From the NCBI RefSeq assembly GCF_018128285.1, contig NZ_CP072380.1, positions 1,674,001 through 1,738,000 on the forward strand: a DNA stretch of 64,000 nucleotides, written 5' to 3'. Position numbers and translations under genes: made by a program. Source of the DNA: Atopobium sp. oral taxon 416. GTDB lineage: Bacteria; Actinomycetota; Coriobacteriia; Coriobacteriales; Atopobiaceae. Below the pieces are notes generated by a model, which had not been told where the DNA came from, did not search any database, and was given only the letters and a program-made list of their open reading frames with translations. Below, one piece after another: positions 55,468 through 64,000 of this stretch (positions within the stretch are counted from its first letter, which is position 1; each line of letters starts with the position of its first letter).

Positions 55468-56514
55468 CTATTCTTTGATGTCAGGTTTCGGCTGTGTGGG
55501 CGTTGGAGCATCCGCGCCGAGTGAGGCGCCCGCTGCCACTCCACTTGAAGGCACGGTGCGGTCGTCGGCGTTGTCTACCAGCTTCTCAGCGAACTTCCCG
55601 AGTGGATGCAGGTCCAGATTCTGGTCAGCCTCGTCGCCCACAAATACTGTGCCAGCACCTTCGTCAGTCAAAAGCTCAAGCAGTAAGACATGGGGGATGG
55701 TGCCGTTTACGATGTGGGCGCGCGGCACCCCGGCATCGAGCGCCGTGATGCAGCTGCGCACCTTCGGGATCATGCCCTTCCCGACGTTGCCACTTGTGAG
55801 CATCGCTTTCGCCTCGTCCTCTGTGAGACGTGAGATAAGCGAATTCTTGTCAGAGAAGTCCTCGTACAGGCCGTCGACATCGGTCAGGAAGACGATCTTG
55901 TGGGCTCCAATCGCCGCCGCTACCTCTCCAGCTACGATGTCGGCGTTGATGTTGTAGTAGGTGCCGTCTTGGCCCATACCGATACTGGCAATGACTGGGA
56001 TGTAGGCATCCGCCACGATATCGTTAATGAGTCCCGCATTGACTGCGGTTACACGTCCGACGTGTCCGAGCTCGGGCGAGAGCGGTTCCGTCATCACGGT
56101 GCCACCGTCGACCCCTGAAAGTCCAACCGCCAGATTCCCGTGGCGGTTGAGGTCGCGGACCAGATCCTGGTTGACCTGCCCTACGAGCACCGCCCGCACA
56201 ACTTCCATCGCCTCGTCGTCGGTGACCCTGAGGCCGTCCTTGAAGGAGACCGGCAGATTGAGCCGCTTCATCGCCTCGGAGATGGCTTTCCCACCGCCGT
56301 GCACAATCACAGGGTTCATCCCGATGATCTTGAGGAGCACCACATCAGCCATCACCTGAGCGCGCAGCTGCTCGTCCACCATTGCGGAGCCGCCGTATTT
56401 GATCACAATCGTCTTACCGGTCGCAGACCGGATCCAAGGCAGAGCTTCCGCTAGAACCTGCCCGACTCTGCTGTGCCGCTCTTTGGAAGCGCGGATGTCC
56501 CTTGCCATCCTCAT
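55468..56514 (-). CDS. argB: Acetylglutamate kinase
   Basis: 348 residues, about 50 longer than typical because of a Pro/Ala-rich C-terminal tail (from about residue 300) with no domain. Kinase motifs: TIVIKYGGSAM, VIVHGGGKAIS (phosphate loop), LSGVDGGTVM, IPVIASIGMGQDGTYYNINA, KIVFLTDVDGLYEDF and GGM-like substitution NVGKGMIPKVRSC. The N-terminal 15 residues precede the fold. The start at ATG 56514 overlaps the argJ stop by 4 nt (ATGA); an ATG two codons later is possible. Confidence 0.93.
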   Translation of the reverse strand: MRMARDIRASKERHSRVGQVLAEALPWIRSATGKTIVIKYGGSAMVDEQLRAQVMADVVLLKIIGMNPVIVHGGGKAISEAMKRLNLPVSFKDGLRVTDDEAMEVVRAVLVGQVNQDLVRDLNRHGNLAVGLSGVDGGTVMTEPLSPELGHVGRVTAVNAGLINDIVADAYIPVIASIGMGQDGTYYNINADIVAGEVAAAIGAHKIVFLTDVDGLYEDFSDKNSLISRLTEDEAKAMLTSGNVGKGMIPKVRSCITALDAGVPRAHIVNGTIPHVLLLELLTDEGAGTVFVGDEADQNLDLHPLGKFAEKLVDNADDRTVPSSGVAAGASLGADAPTPTQPKPDIKE

Positions 56515-57755
56515 GATCTATAGTCCGCATTGATCGTGATGTAGCCGTGGGTCAAATCACACGTCCACACCGTGGTGGAGGCAGATCCTGCACGCAGGTT
56601 GATATCGAGGACGATCTCCGGGTCCTCGAAAGCCTTTGCGGCCTTGTCCTCATCGAACTCGACAGCCATACCACTCTGCATTACTGGAATCGACATCATA
56701 TCGATGTCGACCTTGGAACTGTCAAATGCAGCCCCGCTCTTACCGAGCGCTCCGGCGATACGGCCCCAGTTGGCATCGCGGCCAGCGATCGCGGTTTTGA
56801 CAAGCGGTGAATTTGCGACTGCCCGCGCAGCCTTATCTGCATCCTGATCGTTGGCCGCCCCGTACACATTGACCGTGACAAGCTTGGTGGAGCCTTCCCC
56901 GTCTGCGGCGATCTCCCGGGCAAGATGCTGTGTGACCCGGTCGAGCGCCTGGGCAAACTGTGCATATGACTTCGAGTTCGCTTCGATCGGTACCGTATTC
57001 TTGGGGCAAGCCTCCCCGCTTGCCATCAGCACGCAGGTGTCATTAGTCGAGGTATCCGAATCAACCGTGACCTTGTTAAAGCTGTGGCCCACGGCTTCGG
57101 CGAGCGCTTGGTAGGCGGCACCCTCAGACATCGGCAGATCGGTCGTGATGACGGCAATCATTGTCGCCATGTTCGGCTGAATCATGCCGGAGCCTTTGAC
57201 CATACCACCAACGGTGATTGTGGTGTCCAGCCCTGAATCGCTATAGCTCACCGCGAACTCTTTGGGATGCGTATCCGTTGTCATGATCGCGCACGCCGCA
57301 TCGTGCCCACCTTTTTGGTCTGCAGAGATAGTTTTCTGCAGCTTAGGCACCCCCGTTGCGAACGGCGCCACATTGAGCTGCTCACCGATCACGCCGGTCG
57401 AGGCCACAAGCACATCGTCCTCGCAACAACCGATCGTGTCAGCGGTAAGCTTGCGGATCTTTGCAGCATTCTCGAGGCCCTCCTGCCCAGTGGCGGCATT
57501 CGCGATACCGGAATTGATCAGAATGGCTTGCGCAGTGCCGACACTCGGGGTTCCCAGAGCCTGACGATCAAGCTGAACCGGAGCTGCAGCAAACTTGTTC
57601 TTGGTGGCGGTCATTGCGGTAGTGCACGGGCTATCAGATTCCACCAGGGCGAGATCGAGGCGTCTGGGGTTCTTCCGCAGTCCGGCGTGGATGCCGCCAG
57701 CTGCAAAGCCCTGTGCACTCGTCACTCCCCCATGTCCCACATGCGTTATATTCAT
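56511..57755 (-). CDS. argJ: Glutamate N-acetyltransferase / ornithine acetyltransferase
   Basis: 414 residues. Recycles acetyl from acetylornithine to glutamate. The self-cleavage and nucleophile site is [13 protein letters not shown], with the Ala-Thr bond split into alpha and beta chains. Also [14 protein letters not shown] at the N-terminus, STGVIGEQL and [17 protein letters not shown]. No argA or argE is seen here, consistent with the cyclic pathway. It is separated from argC by 160 bp. Confidence 0.94.
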   Translation of the reverse strand: MNITHVGHGGVTSAQGFAAGGIHAGLRKNPRRLDLALVESDSPCTTAMTATKNKFAAAPVQLDRQALGTPSVGTAQAILINSGIANAATGQEGLENAAKIRKLTADTIGCCEDDVLVASTGVIGEQLNVAPFATGVPKLQKTISADQKGGHDAACAIMTTDTHPKEFAVSYSDSGLDTTITVGGMVKGSGMIQPNMATMIAVITTDLPMSEGAAYQALAEAVGHSFNKVTVDSDTSTNDTCVLMASGEACPKNTVPIEANSKSYAQFAQALDRVTQHLAREIAADGEGSTKLVTVNVYGAANDQDADKAARAVANSPLVKTAIAGRDANWGRIAGALGKSGAAFDSSKVDIDMMSIPVMQSGMAVEFDEDKAAKAFEDPEIVLDINLRAGSASTTVWTCDLTHGYITINADYRS

Positions 57756-57915
57756 AAGAAATTTGTCCTTTCGTAGGCTTCAAATAGGTATTGAATCCAG
57801 TTCCAGGTTATTCATGAATGGCATAGTTTTATGCATCTGTCGCCCATCGCTGTGGTAACGGTTATAGGTGTGCTAGCTGATATTGAGAGATTATCTTCGA
57901 AACGTGTTCGGTGTG
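57756..57915 (-). promoter_or_regulatory. argC-argJ gap with candidate ARG box
   Basis: The gap holds ATTCATGAAT (57811-57820, a perfect palindrome) followed by GGCATAGTTTTATGCAT, and a nearby ATTGAATCC. CATGAAT and TGAAT/ATTCA words are the core of bacterial ARG boxes. It may allow an extra ArgR-controlled promoter in front of argJ. Assignment is by eye. Confidence 0.35.
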
Positions 57916-58968
57916 CTACACGGGCACGGCCTGCTGGGAGAGTCCTTCGTCTTGGCTAAGCCCGCAGACGATATTGGCACACTGCACGGCCTGTCCCGCG
58001 GCACCTTTCGTCAGGTTGTCGATGACGCATGTCGCTACCAACACACCCGATCGTCGTATGAGTTCGAGGCCTATGTGGGCGTTGTTCGTGCCAACTACAC
58101 TCGAGGTCTTGGGCTGGACGCCTTGGGGCAATACATGCACAAACGGGCTCTGTGAATAGAACTTCGTGTACAGCGCATATACCTCATCCAACTCAACAGG
58201 ATGTGCAAGCTTGATCGTGACGGTTGAGAGCAAGCCGCGCTTGAGCGGTGCCAGATGCGGGATAAAGACAACATGTCCCGGGAGATTCAGGATCTGCTCA
58301 ATCTCCGGGGTATGGCGGTGCCCTTTGACACCGTAGGCCTCGACATTTTCATCCGCATTGCAAAAATGGGTCCGTGCCGTAGGCTTCTTGCCGGCTCCAG
58401 TCACGCCTGAGATGGCTTGAACGAAGACATCACCTATTGCCAATCCCTGTGAAACCGCAGGATAGGCGGATAACGAAGTTGCCGTCGGATAACAGCCCGC
58501 ACAGGCAACGAGCACCGAGTTACCCGCAGCATGTTTGTCCGCTGCAGCTGCAAGCTGATCTCCGGTGATCTCGGGCAGGCCGAAGGCTGCCTGGCCAAGC
58601 AGATCAGGAGAGGTATGCGGCACACCGTACCACTGCTCGTAGATCTTAGGGTCGCGCAGGCGGTAGTCGGCGGAGAGGTCGATCACGGTGACACCGGAGG
58701 CGATAAAGTGCGGCGTGATCGCTAAGGATGCGGTGTGGGGCACCGCCAAAAACACCATGTCACAGGTGTCGAGGATCGGATCATCGCGATGAGTGAAGGT
58801 CAGATCGCTCTGCCCTACGAACGCCGGAAATACTTCGTCGAGCCGCTGACCTGTCAGAGTGTTGTCGGCGATAGCGGTGAGGGTGAAGGTAGGGTGCCCT
58901 AACAGGAGGTGCACGAGCTCAATGCCTGCATAGCCGCCCGCCCCAATGATGCCTACTTCGATACCCAT
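57916..58968 (-). CDS. argC: N-acetyl-gamma-glutamyl-phosphate reductase
   Basis: 350 residues. NADPH-dependent formation of N-acetylglutamate semialdehyde. N-terminal VGIIGAGGYAGIELVHLLLG, FLAVPHTASL, VIDLSADYRL, catalytic Cys in ACAGCYPTATSL, and HFCNADENVEAYGVKGHRHT near the end. The start at ATG 58968 has AGGGGATTAGAC before it and matches the family N-terminus; the frame's extension to 59103 is the leader. First gene of argCJBDR. Confidence 0.94.
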   Translation of the reverse strand: MGIEVGIIGAGGYAGIELVHLLLGHPTFTLTAIADNTLTGQRLDEVFPAFVGQSDLTFTHRDDPILDTCDMVFLAVPHTASLAITPHFIASGVTVIDLSADYRLRDPKIYEQWYGVPHTSPDLLGQAAFGLPEITGDQLAAAADKHAAGNSVLVACAGCYPTATSLSAYPAVSQGLAIGDVFVQAISGVTGAGKKPTARTHFCNADENVEAYGVKGHRHTPEIEQILNLPGHVVFIPHLAPLKRGLLSTVTIKLAHPVELDEVYALYTKFYSQSPFVHVLPQGVQPKTSSVVGTNNAHIGLELIRRSGVLVATCVIDNLTKGAAGQAVQCANIVCGLSQDEGLSQQAVPV

Positions 58969-58980
58969 GTCTAATCCCCT

Positions 58981-59030
58981 TTTGAATATGCATATATGGA
59001 GCATATGCAATGCTAATTTATGCATGCGTT
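58981..59030 (-). promoter_or_regulatory. Candidate ArgR operator region upstream of argC
   Basis: A dense run of AT-rich palindromic words: TGAATATGCATATAT, GCATATGC, ATTTATGCATGC, just upstream of the argC ribosome site. TGAAT followed by an A/T block resembles one ARG-box half. With argR in the operon this is the expected operator position, but no full consensus box is present. Confidence 0.4.
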
Positions 59031-59229
59031 GACTATACATCACATAAACGCCACCAGCGGTGTAATCAGGCAAAATAGCTAGATTTTTATCTCCACGAAA
59101 CATTTAAAATCTGTCGGAGACATTACAAGAACAATGGCTGTGCAGACGCAGACAACGAACCATACGTTGGAGTGATATCAGGGATTTCTCAGCTGTAACC
59201 CTATTGGAACGTTTGACTTTTGTACCGGC

Positions 59230-60293
59230 AGATTGTCAAACTGAGCGCACCATCCCCTTGTAGACCTCGTTGGCTGTCTTGTATTCCAGGACCTTCCTCG
59301 CCCTGTCGCAGATCAGGCCCACTGTATGTCGGACCTCCCCGTCTGCTACCCTGCTAAAGTCTGCCCCCTTCAAGAAGAACTCGCAGATGAGACCGTCAGT
59401 GTTCTTAACCGTCGGTTTCTGCCATAGATGGTGGGGGTCGCAGAAGTAGAGCTGCACGCCTCAAAGGGCCTTTGTGAGCTTAGCCATACCTTGCGAACTG
59501 CTTGCCCCACTCGGGAGTGAGCATCTCGAGGGGACGGCCCAGCAAATGCCCGAGCTCGAGCTTCAAGACATCGGCGCTGTCGTGGTGGCATCTTCTCGCG
59601 ACAAGGAGCCTGGACGCTCTGTTGGCAAGCGCAAGCAGGCATACAGGCCCTACTCCTATAAGCGTGTCGTCTACCCAGTCACCGAGGTGCGAGCCTACAT
59701 CTGCCTGCTTGGGCCTATCCTTTAGGCTGTGTGAGATCTCGACCTTGCCTTGGGTCTTAGGCCTCTTGCTGCAGATTCGCTTCCCCTTCCTGCGCAGATG
59801 GTGGCACACCTGGCAACTCGAGGGTGGTGGCCTGGGCCTGCCTGCAGAATAGTCGAGAAGCTCAACGGCGCAGCTGACACCATACTCGAGCCTGAGATGT
59901 CGTCTGCCTGCTTGGGGAACCAACGCTCGTCTTACGATGAGCGAGCGCAGAGTCTGAGTGCCCCCTTTTCGGCTTTTCCCTGCCGTGGGCGGGCAGCTGC
60001 CCTCCTTTTGGGTCGCACAGGCGCTAAAGCGTTTGTGCCGCTCGTTTTTCGCGATCTTGTGGCAAACGCTGGATCTGTCCTTACCTGTCTTGCGTGCGAT
60101 GCAGCCGATGGAGCTTCCCTTGTGCCACACGCAGCTCGACTATGCAGTTCCTCTCCTGTGGGCATACGATGCTTGTAGTGGCACATTCCTTCCAGCTTTC
60201 GACGTTGATTGAGACAACCAATGTCGTAGCCTTCAGAAGCGCGTCACGTCTCTGTGGAGCGGGACTATCCTGTTGCACTCAGAATACTAATCC
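59230..60293 (-). mobile_element. IS30-family element E, decayed
   Basis: Ends GTTGCACTCAGAATACTAAT (60272-60291) and AGATTGTCAAACTGAGCGCA (59230-59249). 1.06 kb. Minus-strand pieces: MCHYKHRMPTGEELHSRAA, SIGCIARKTGKDRSSVCHKI (60130-60050), RALVPQAGRRHLRLEYGV, KRPKTQGKVEISHSLKDRPK, LTPEWGKQFARYG, then LYFCDPHHLWQKPTVKNTDG and LICEFFLKGADFSRVADGEV (59457-59350). Several frameshifts and stops. Confidence 0.7.
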
Positions 60294-60571
60294 GCCCCTT
60301 TATATTGTGAGAGACCCCGGGTTGCTATTCTTTCATCCTCGCCGTTGCACTAGCAATGAGAATTCGCCTGTGATAAACTGATTCAGCTACGTAGAGCACC
60401 CATCTATCAAAACAGGGATGTCATTTCGTTTCCGTTCGGACACATCGCTTGTCATATGACGCAACCTCTCCGTACAACGATCTGGGATCCCACTTCAAAC
60501 ACCTGTGGGGATCACCTCGCGCAGACAACGCATGCGAGGTTGATTTTCAAAAGGAAGGAGTGAGAGTGATT

Positions 60572-63301
60572 ATGGCCAGCAAGAAGCTCACGCCCATCAG
60601 GCACACCAACCGGACCGCCAAACTAATACGGCAGACTCCCAGGTCAGCACAGACGGCAGCGGAGTTGACACGCAAACCCAAACAGATCGTCTATCGAAAA
60701 CTTGATTCCTGCCCCACCGGACTTACCGACGAGGAGGCACAAGCACTCCGCGAGAAGGGGCAGGTCAACCGGATCACCGGGCCTCACAAAGATTCCAAGC
60801 TGAAGCTGCTGTGGCGCGCCGTTGCAACGCCATTTAATCTCGTCCTTCTGATTCTGGCAGTTATGTCATTCGTAACGGACGTGCTCTCAGCACCCGCCGA
60901 CCAGCGCGATCCCAGCACCTTCATTATCATCCTCACGATGATCGTGGCGTCTTCCATCATCTCCTTTGTCCAGTCCTCACGCAGCTCCGATGCAGTCGAG
61001 AGCCTGCTGGACAAGATTCAGATTACCGCGGCGGTCACCCGGAACGGGGAGACAACCGAGATTCCAACCGATGAGATCGTACCAGGCGATGTGGTCACTG
61101 TAGCCGCAGGAGATATGGTCCCTGCGGATATGCGGCTGGTCGCCAGCAAGGATCTCTTCTGCTCCACAAGCTCGCTAAACGGGGAGTCCGCTCCGGTCGA
61201 GAAGACCGCGACACCGCTGGGGTCATCTAGAGAGGGTGAGACCTATCTGGATTACCCGGATGTGGTTTATGGCGGGACCACCGTCGTTTCCGGCTCCGGC
61301 ACGGGCGTCGTCTTTGCGGTCGGTGATGATTCGGTCTTTGGGGCACTTGCCCAATCGCTCTCAAAGGATGAATCTTCACAGACTGCCTTCGACACCGGTA
61401 TCGCCTCGGTCTCAAAACTGCTGCTCGGCTTAACTGCTGCCGTGGTACCACTCGTCTTTCTAATCAACGGATTCAGCAAAGGGAGCTGGACTGATGCCCT
61501 GCTCTTTGCTATCGCCACAGCGGTCGGTCTGACTCCGGAGATGCTGCCAGTCATTGTCACGAGCAATCTGGTGCGGGGCTCGATTCTCATGAGCCATGCC
61601 GGCACCATCGTGAAGCGGATGGGAGCGATCCAGGACTTCGGATCCGCTGACGTCCTCGCGACTGACAAGACCGGTACCTTGACCGAGAATCGCATCGTGT
61701 TGGAGAAACATCTAAATATGAAGCTTGAGGAATCCGATGAGGTACTTACCTATTCCTACCTCAACTCCTTCTACCAGACCGGGATGCGAAATCTGACGGA
61801 TAAGGCAATCGTCTCTGAGGCAACAAAACGGCTCGATATAAAGACAATCGGCAAGGCCTACGAGAAGGTCGATGAAATCCCCTTCGACTTTGAGCGGCGT
61901 CGGATGTCCGTGGTAGTCCGTCACACCGACGGACACCGGGTTCTCATCACCAAAGGCGCCGCAGAAGAGATGCTCGCCTGTTCAACCCATAAGCAAGTAC
62001 AGGGCACGGCGTCGCCGCTGACTGGCTCGGACCGTCAGCAGACCCTCGCCGAGGTCAAAAAGTTGAACTCCCAGGGACTTAGGGTCATCCTGATCTCTTA
62101 CAAGGACAACCCCCGCGTTGCCGGCGAACTCAATGCGCGGGATGAATCCGAACTGACTCTGATCGGCTATCTCGCCTTCTTGGATCCACCCAAACAGTTT
62201 GCTAAGGAAACGGTTGCAAGCATAGTCAGGCAGGGCCTGAGGGTCAAAGTGCTGACCGGAGACAATGAAGCGGTCACCAAGGCGGTCTGCCGGGAGGTAG
62301 GTATTCCCACTAATACGGTACTCGACGGAAGCGAAGTAGAGTCGATGAGCGCAGAGGAGCTCACGCAGAAGGTTGACCGATGCGACATCTTCGTAAAGCT
62401 CACGCCGGAAGGCAAAACACAGGTCATACGCGCCCTCCGTAAGGCAGGGCATACAGTGGCCTTTATGGGGGATGGAATCAACGACGCCCCCGCAATGCGT
62501 GCCGCGGATGTCTCCGTCTCGGTGAATACCGCCGTCGACGTCGCAAAGCAAGCTGCGGATATCATTCTCCTGAAGAGTGACCTCGAGATTCTGGAGGAAG
62601 GAGTACTGCTCGGTCGCCAGGTCTTTGTGAACACGATGAAATACATCAAGATCACCCTGAGCTCCAACTTTGGCAATATCCTCTCGGTCTTGATCGCATC
62701 GATCTTCCTGCCCTTTATCCCGATGCTACCACTGCAGTTGCTCGTACTCGACCTGATGTACGGGATCTCCTGCGTGTCGATCCCCTTTGACACGGTCTCT
62801 GAGAGAGCTTGTGAGCAGCCACGCCCCTGGACGACTAAGGGATTGCTCCCCTTCATGTTCGTCTTCGGCCCGGTCTCCTCGCTGATGGACATCGTGACTT
62901 TTGCGCTTCTATTCAGGTATGTCTGCCCGATGGTTGTCGGTGCAGAGTGGGTTGGCGCTACGCTCAGTCAGCGTGCCCTCTTTATTGCGGTATTCCATGC
63001 GGGTTGGTTCATCGAATCGCTGTGGACACAGGAGATGGTGATCCATGCACTGCGTGAGCCGGGGCTCCCTTTTATTGGTCAGCATGCCGCACCACCTGTC
63101 CTCTGGGCAACCTTCGGGATGTCCGTTTTGGGGACGGTTCTGCCCTACTCCGATCTGGCAGAGGCACTCGATTTCGGCCCCCTACCCGGCTGGTATCTTG
63201 TGGCAGTCGCGGGTATCATGGTCCTCTACCTCATCCTTGTAAGCTTTGCGAAAGCGGCCTATATCCACAAGGATCCGGAGCGCGAAGTGACCTTCCTCTG
63301 A
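60572..63301 (+). CDS. mgtA: Magnesium-translocating P-type ATPase (MgtA/MgtB type)
   Basis: 909 residues. P3B-type pump importing Mg2+. Order of features: basic N-terminus, first membrane pair (about 85-130), actuator domain with SLNGESAPVEK, membrane pair ending GLTPEMLPVIVTSNL, phosphorylation site DKTGTLTEN (Asp365), nucleotide domain with KGAAEEML, hinge MGDGINDAPAMRAADVSVSV, and a C-terminal group of six membrane segments (SNFGNILSVLIASIFLPFIP, DLMYGISCV). The start at ATG 60572 is chosen; GGAAGGAG is 12 bases upstream. A GTG at 60566, five bases after AAGGAG, is a close alternative. No M-box riboswitch was recognised in 60294-60571. Confidence 0.93.
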   Translation: MASKKLTPIRHTNRTAKLIRQTPRSAQTAAELTRKPKQIVYRKLDSCPTGLTDEEAQALREKGQVNRITGPHKDSKLKLLWRAVATPFNLVLLILAVMSFVTDVLSAPADQRDPSTFIIILTMIVASSIISFVQSSRSSDAVESLLDKIQITAAVTRNGETTEIPTDEIVPGDVVTVAAGDMVPADMRLVASKDLFCSTSSLNGESAPVEKTATPLGSSREGETYLDYPDVVYGGTTVVSGSGTGVVFAVGDDSVFGALAQSLSKDESSQTAFDTGIASVSKLLLGLTAAVVPLVFLINGFSKGSWTDALLFAIATAVGLTPEMLPVIVTSNLVRGSILMSHAGTIVKRMGAIQDFGSADVLATDKTGTLTENRIVLEKHLNMKLEESDEVLTYSYLNSFYQTGMRNLTDKAIVSEATKRLDIKTIGKAYEKVDEIPFDFERRRMSVVVRHTDGHRVLITKGAAEEMLACSTHKQVQGTASPLTGSDRQQTLAEVKKLNSQGLRVILISYKDNPRVAGELNARDESELTLIGYLAFLDPPKQFAKETVASIVRQGLRVKVLTGDNEAVTKAVCREVGIPTNTVLDGSEVESMSAEELTQKVDRCDIFVKLTPEGKTQVIRALRKAGHTVAFMGDGINDAPAMRAADVSVSVNTAVDVAKQAADIILLKSDLEILEEGVLLGRQVFVNTMKYIKITLSSNFGNILSVLIASIFLPFIPMLPLQLLVLDLMYGISCVSIPFDTVSERACEQPRPWTTKGLLPFMFVFGPVSSLMDIVTFALLFRYVCPMVVGAEWVGATLSQRALFIAVFHAGWFIESLWTQEMVIHALREPGLPFIGQHAAPPVLWATFGMSVLGTVLPYSDLAEALDFGPLPGWYLVAVAGIMVLYLILVSFAKAAYIHKDPEREVTFL

Positions 63302-63373
63302 TTGTCAAGAGACTTAAGCCCCAGTCGAAGAGGCACTACTCTCGCAATTGATGAGCTCCCAGGCTCTCTGTCG

Positions 63374-63412
63374 AGTTGCCTTCTATCTACGAGCAATAGA
63401 CGGAAGGCAACT
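63374..63412. terminator. Inverted repeat downstream of mgtA
   Basis: AGTTGCCTTC (63374-63383) and GAAGGCAACT (63403-63412) form a 10-bp stem with a 19-base loop, 73 bp past the mgtA stop. No T-run follows, so termination is uncertain. Confidence 0.3.
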
Positions 63413-63515
63413 TATGTCCTTGAGGCTGTGAAGTATCAGCACAGCGATACGATATCTCACGTGCTGCCAAACCGCTCATGCACGCAACGGTGAATCGATA
63501 AGACTGATATACCGA

Positions 63516-63871
63516 TCAGGGGATCAAAGACCCGTTGTAGTGAATAATCGCGCCGAGCTGCACACCAAGGTAACCGGCAAACACAATCCCTGCGACAACG
63601 AGGATGCCGCCGCTTCCCATCCATACGGGAATCCAGGGCATCGTTGTAGCTCCCCTATTGACAAAAAGAACGCAATACCCAGTGTCTCCAACAGTACACC
63701 ATACCCACACAGACGCGCCAGCTTTGGCAGATCCCTATCGTCAGCGTTTCCACAGAGATACCCATACAGCAATTTAGGTCTACCTATCACGATCATGTAG
63801 ACCCCGATGCCCACGTATAACGCAATGAACGCCACCATAGTGATAAGCACGATCACGGCTTCTCCGGACAT
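63516..63871 (-). pseudogene. Small membrane protein (DUF3784-like), frameshifted
   Basis: From ATG 63871 the frame encodes EAVIVLITMVAFIALYVGIG, PKLLYGYLCGNADDRDLPKL and LCGYGVLLETLGIAFFLSIG. Near 63655 the hydrophobic pattern moves to another frame: TTMPWIPVWMGSGGILVVAG and FAGYLGVQLGAIIHYNG, stopping at 63516. Joined, it gives about 115 residues with three or four membrane helices, as in small DUF3784-type proteins of unknown function. One frameshift separates the halves. Confidence 0.55.
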
Positions 63872-63946
63872 AGACGTCTCCAGTTTGTCACTTCGTTATT
63901 CCGAGAATAGGCAGATAGGAAACGATCAATACCACAATAAAGAGGC

Positions 63947-64000
63947 AGATTGTCAAGCTGAGTGCACCATCTCCCTAAAGACCTCGTTGGCTGCCCTGTA
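63947..64000 (-). mobile_element. IS30-family right end (copy F), cut by window edge
   Basis: AGATTGTCAAGCTGAGTGCA at 63947-63966, followed by the same C-terminal coding stretch as in the other IS30 copies (complement YRAANEVFREMV). The rest lies beyond 64000. Confidence 0.65.

Noticed and set aside
60294-60571. M-box-type Mg2+ riboswitch before mgtA
   Set aside because: No conserved M-box core words and no terminator-like stem with a T-run are visible in the 278 bp before the start.

Overview
The window looks like the chromosome of an anaerobic, moderately GC-rich Gram-positive bacterium, most probably a coriobacterium of the Olsenella/Atopobium type. That placement is an inference from gene content and style: anaerobic sulfite reductase asrABC, ArgJ-type arginine synthesis, a Cmk-PlsC fusion inside an scpAB...ispH-der-plsY-gpsA block, and Fe-S/radical-SAM enzymes. 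No rRNA or other phylogenetic marker is present to prove it.

Layout. 1-2.3 kb: a sugar-type ABC lipoprotein (cut by the window edge) divergent from a TreR-like GntR regulator. 2.4-30.2 kb: a graveyard of insertion sequences (IS1595, IS5, IS256 x2 lineages, IS30, IS3, ISL3, and an IS200/IS605-like hairpin), all with broken transposases. Intact or damaged host genes sit in it as islands: a radical SAM/SPASM protein, a PHP-family phosphatase with a DUF4236 protein, tRNA-Pro(GGG), an anaerobic sulfite reductase block (truncated NapH-like/FMN protein, asrABC, a dead LysR gene, a truncated threonine aldolase), an FAD amine-oxidase-like protein, a cysteine hydrolase, an Old-Yellow-Enzyme relic and an AEC-transporter gene split by an IS256 copy with a clean 8-bp duplication. 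30.5-51.2 kb: a compact minus-strand housekeeping region with many 4-8 nt overlaps: heterodimeric ABC exporter, Uup-like ABC-F, coaBC, zinc-ribbon coiled-coil protein, cysteine desulfurase, rpe, gpsA, plsY, der, ispH, cmk-plsC, a phosphatase, a pseudouridine synthase, scpB, scpA, a site-2 protease homologue and a second ABC-F. 51.2-53.8 kb: relics, IS5 and IS3. 53.8-59.0 kb: argCJBDR. 59.2-64 kb: decayed IS30, an MgtA-type Mg2+ P-type ATPase, a frameshifted membrane-protein gene and the end of another IS30 copy.

How genes work together. AsrA, AsrB and AsrC form a cytoplasmic siroheme sulfite reductase. The neighbouring membrane Fe-S/FMN protein could once have fed electrons, but its front end has been replaced by an IS terminal repeat. 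argCJBD make ornithine through the acetyl-recycling route and ArgR closes the loop as repressor. gpsA, plsY and the PlsC half of the Cmk fusion cover consecutive steps from glycerol-3-phosphate to phosphatidic acid.

I found no CRISPR array, phage, toxin-antitoxin or defence locus. The most unusual content is the density and layering of dead IS elements, the chimeric FMN-protein gene whose apparent start lies in an IS end, an 88-bp IS5-derived mini-element, and an IS5 leader that stays conserved in three otherwise decayed copies.
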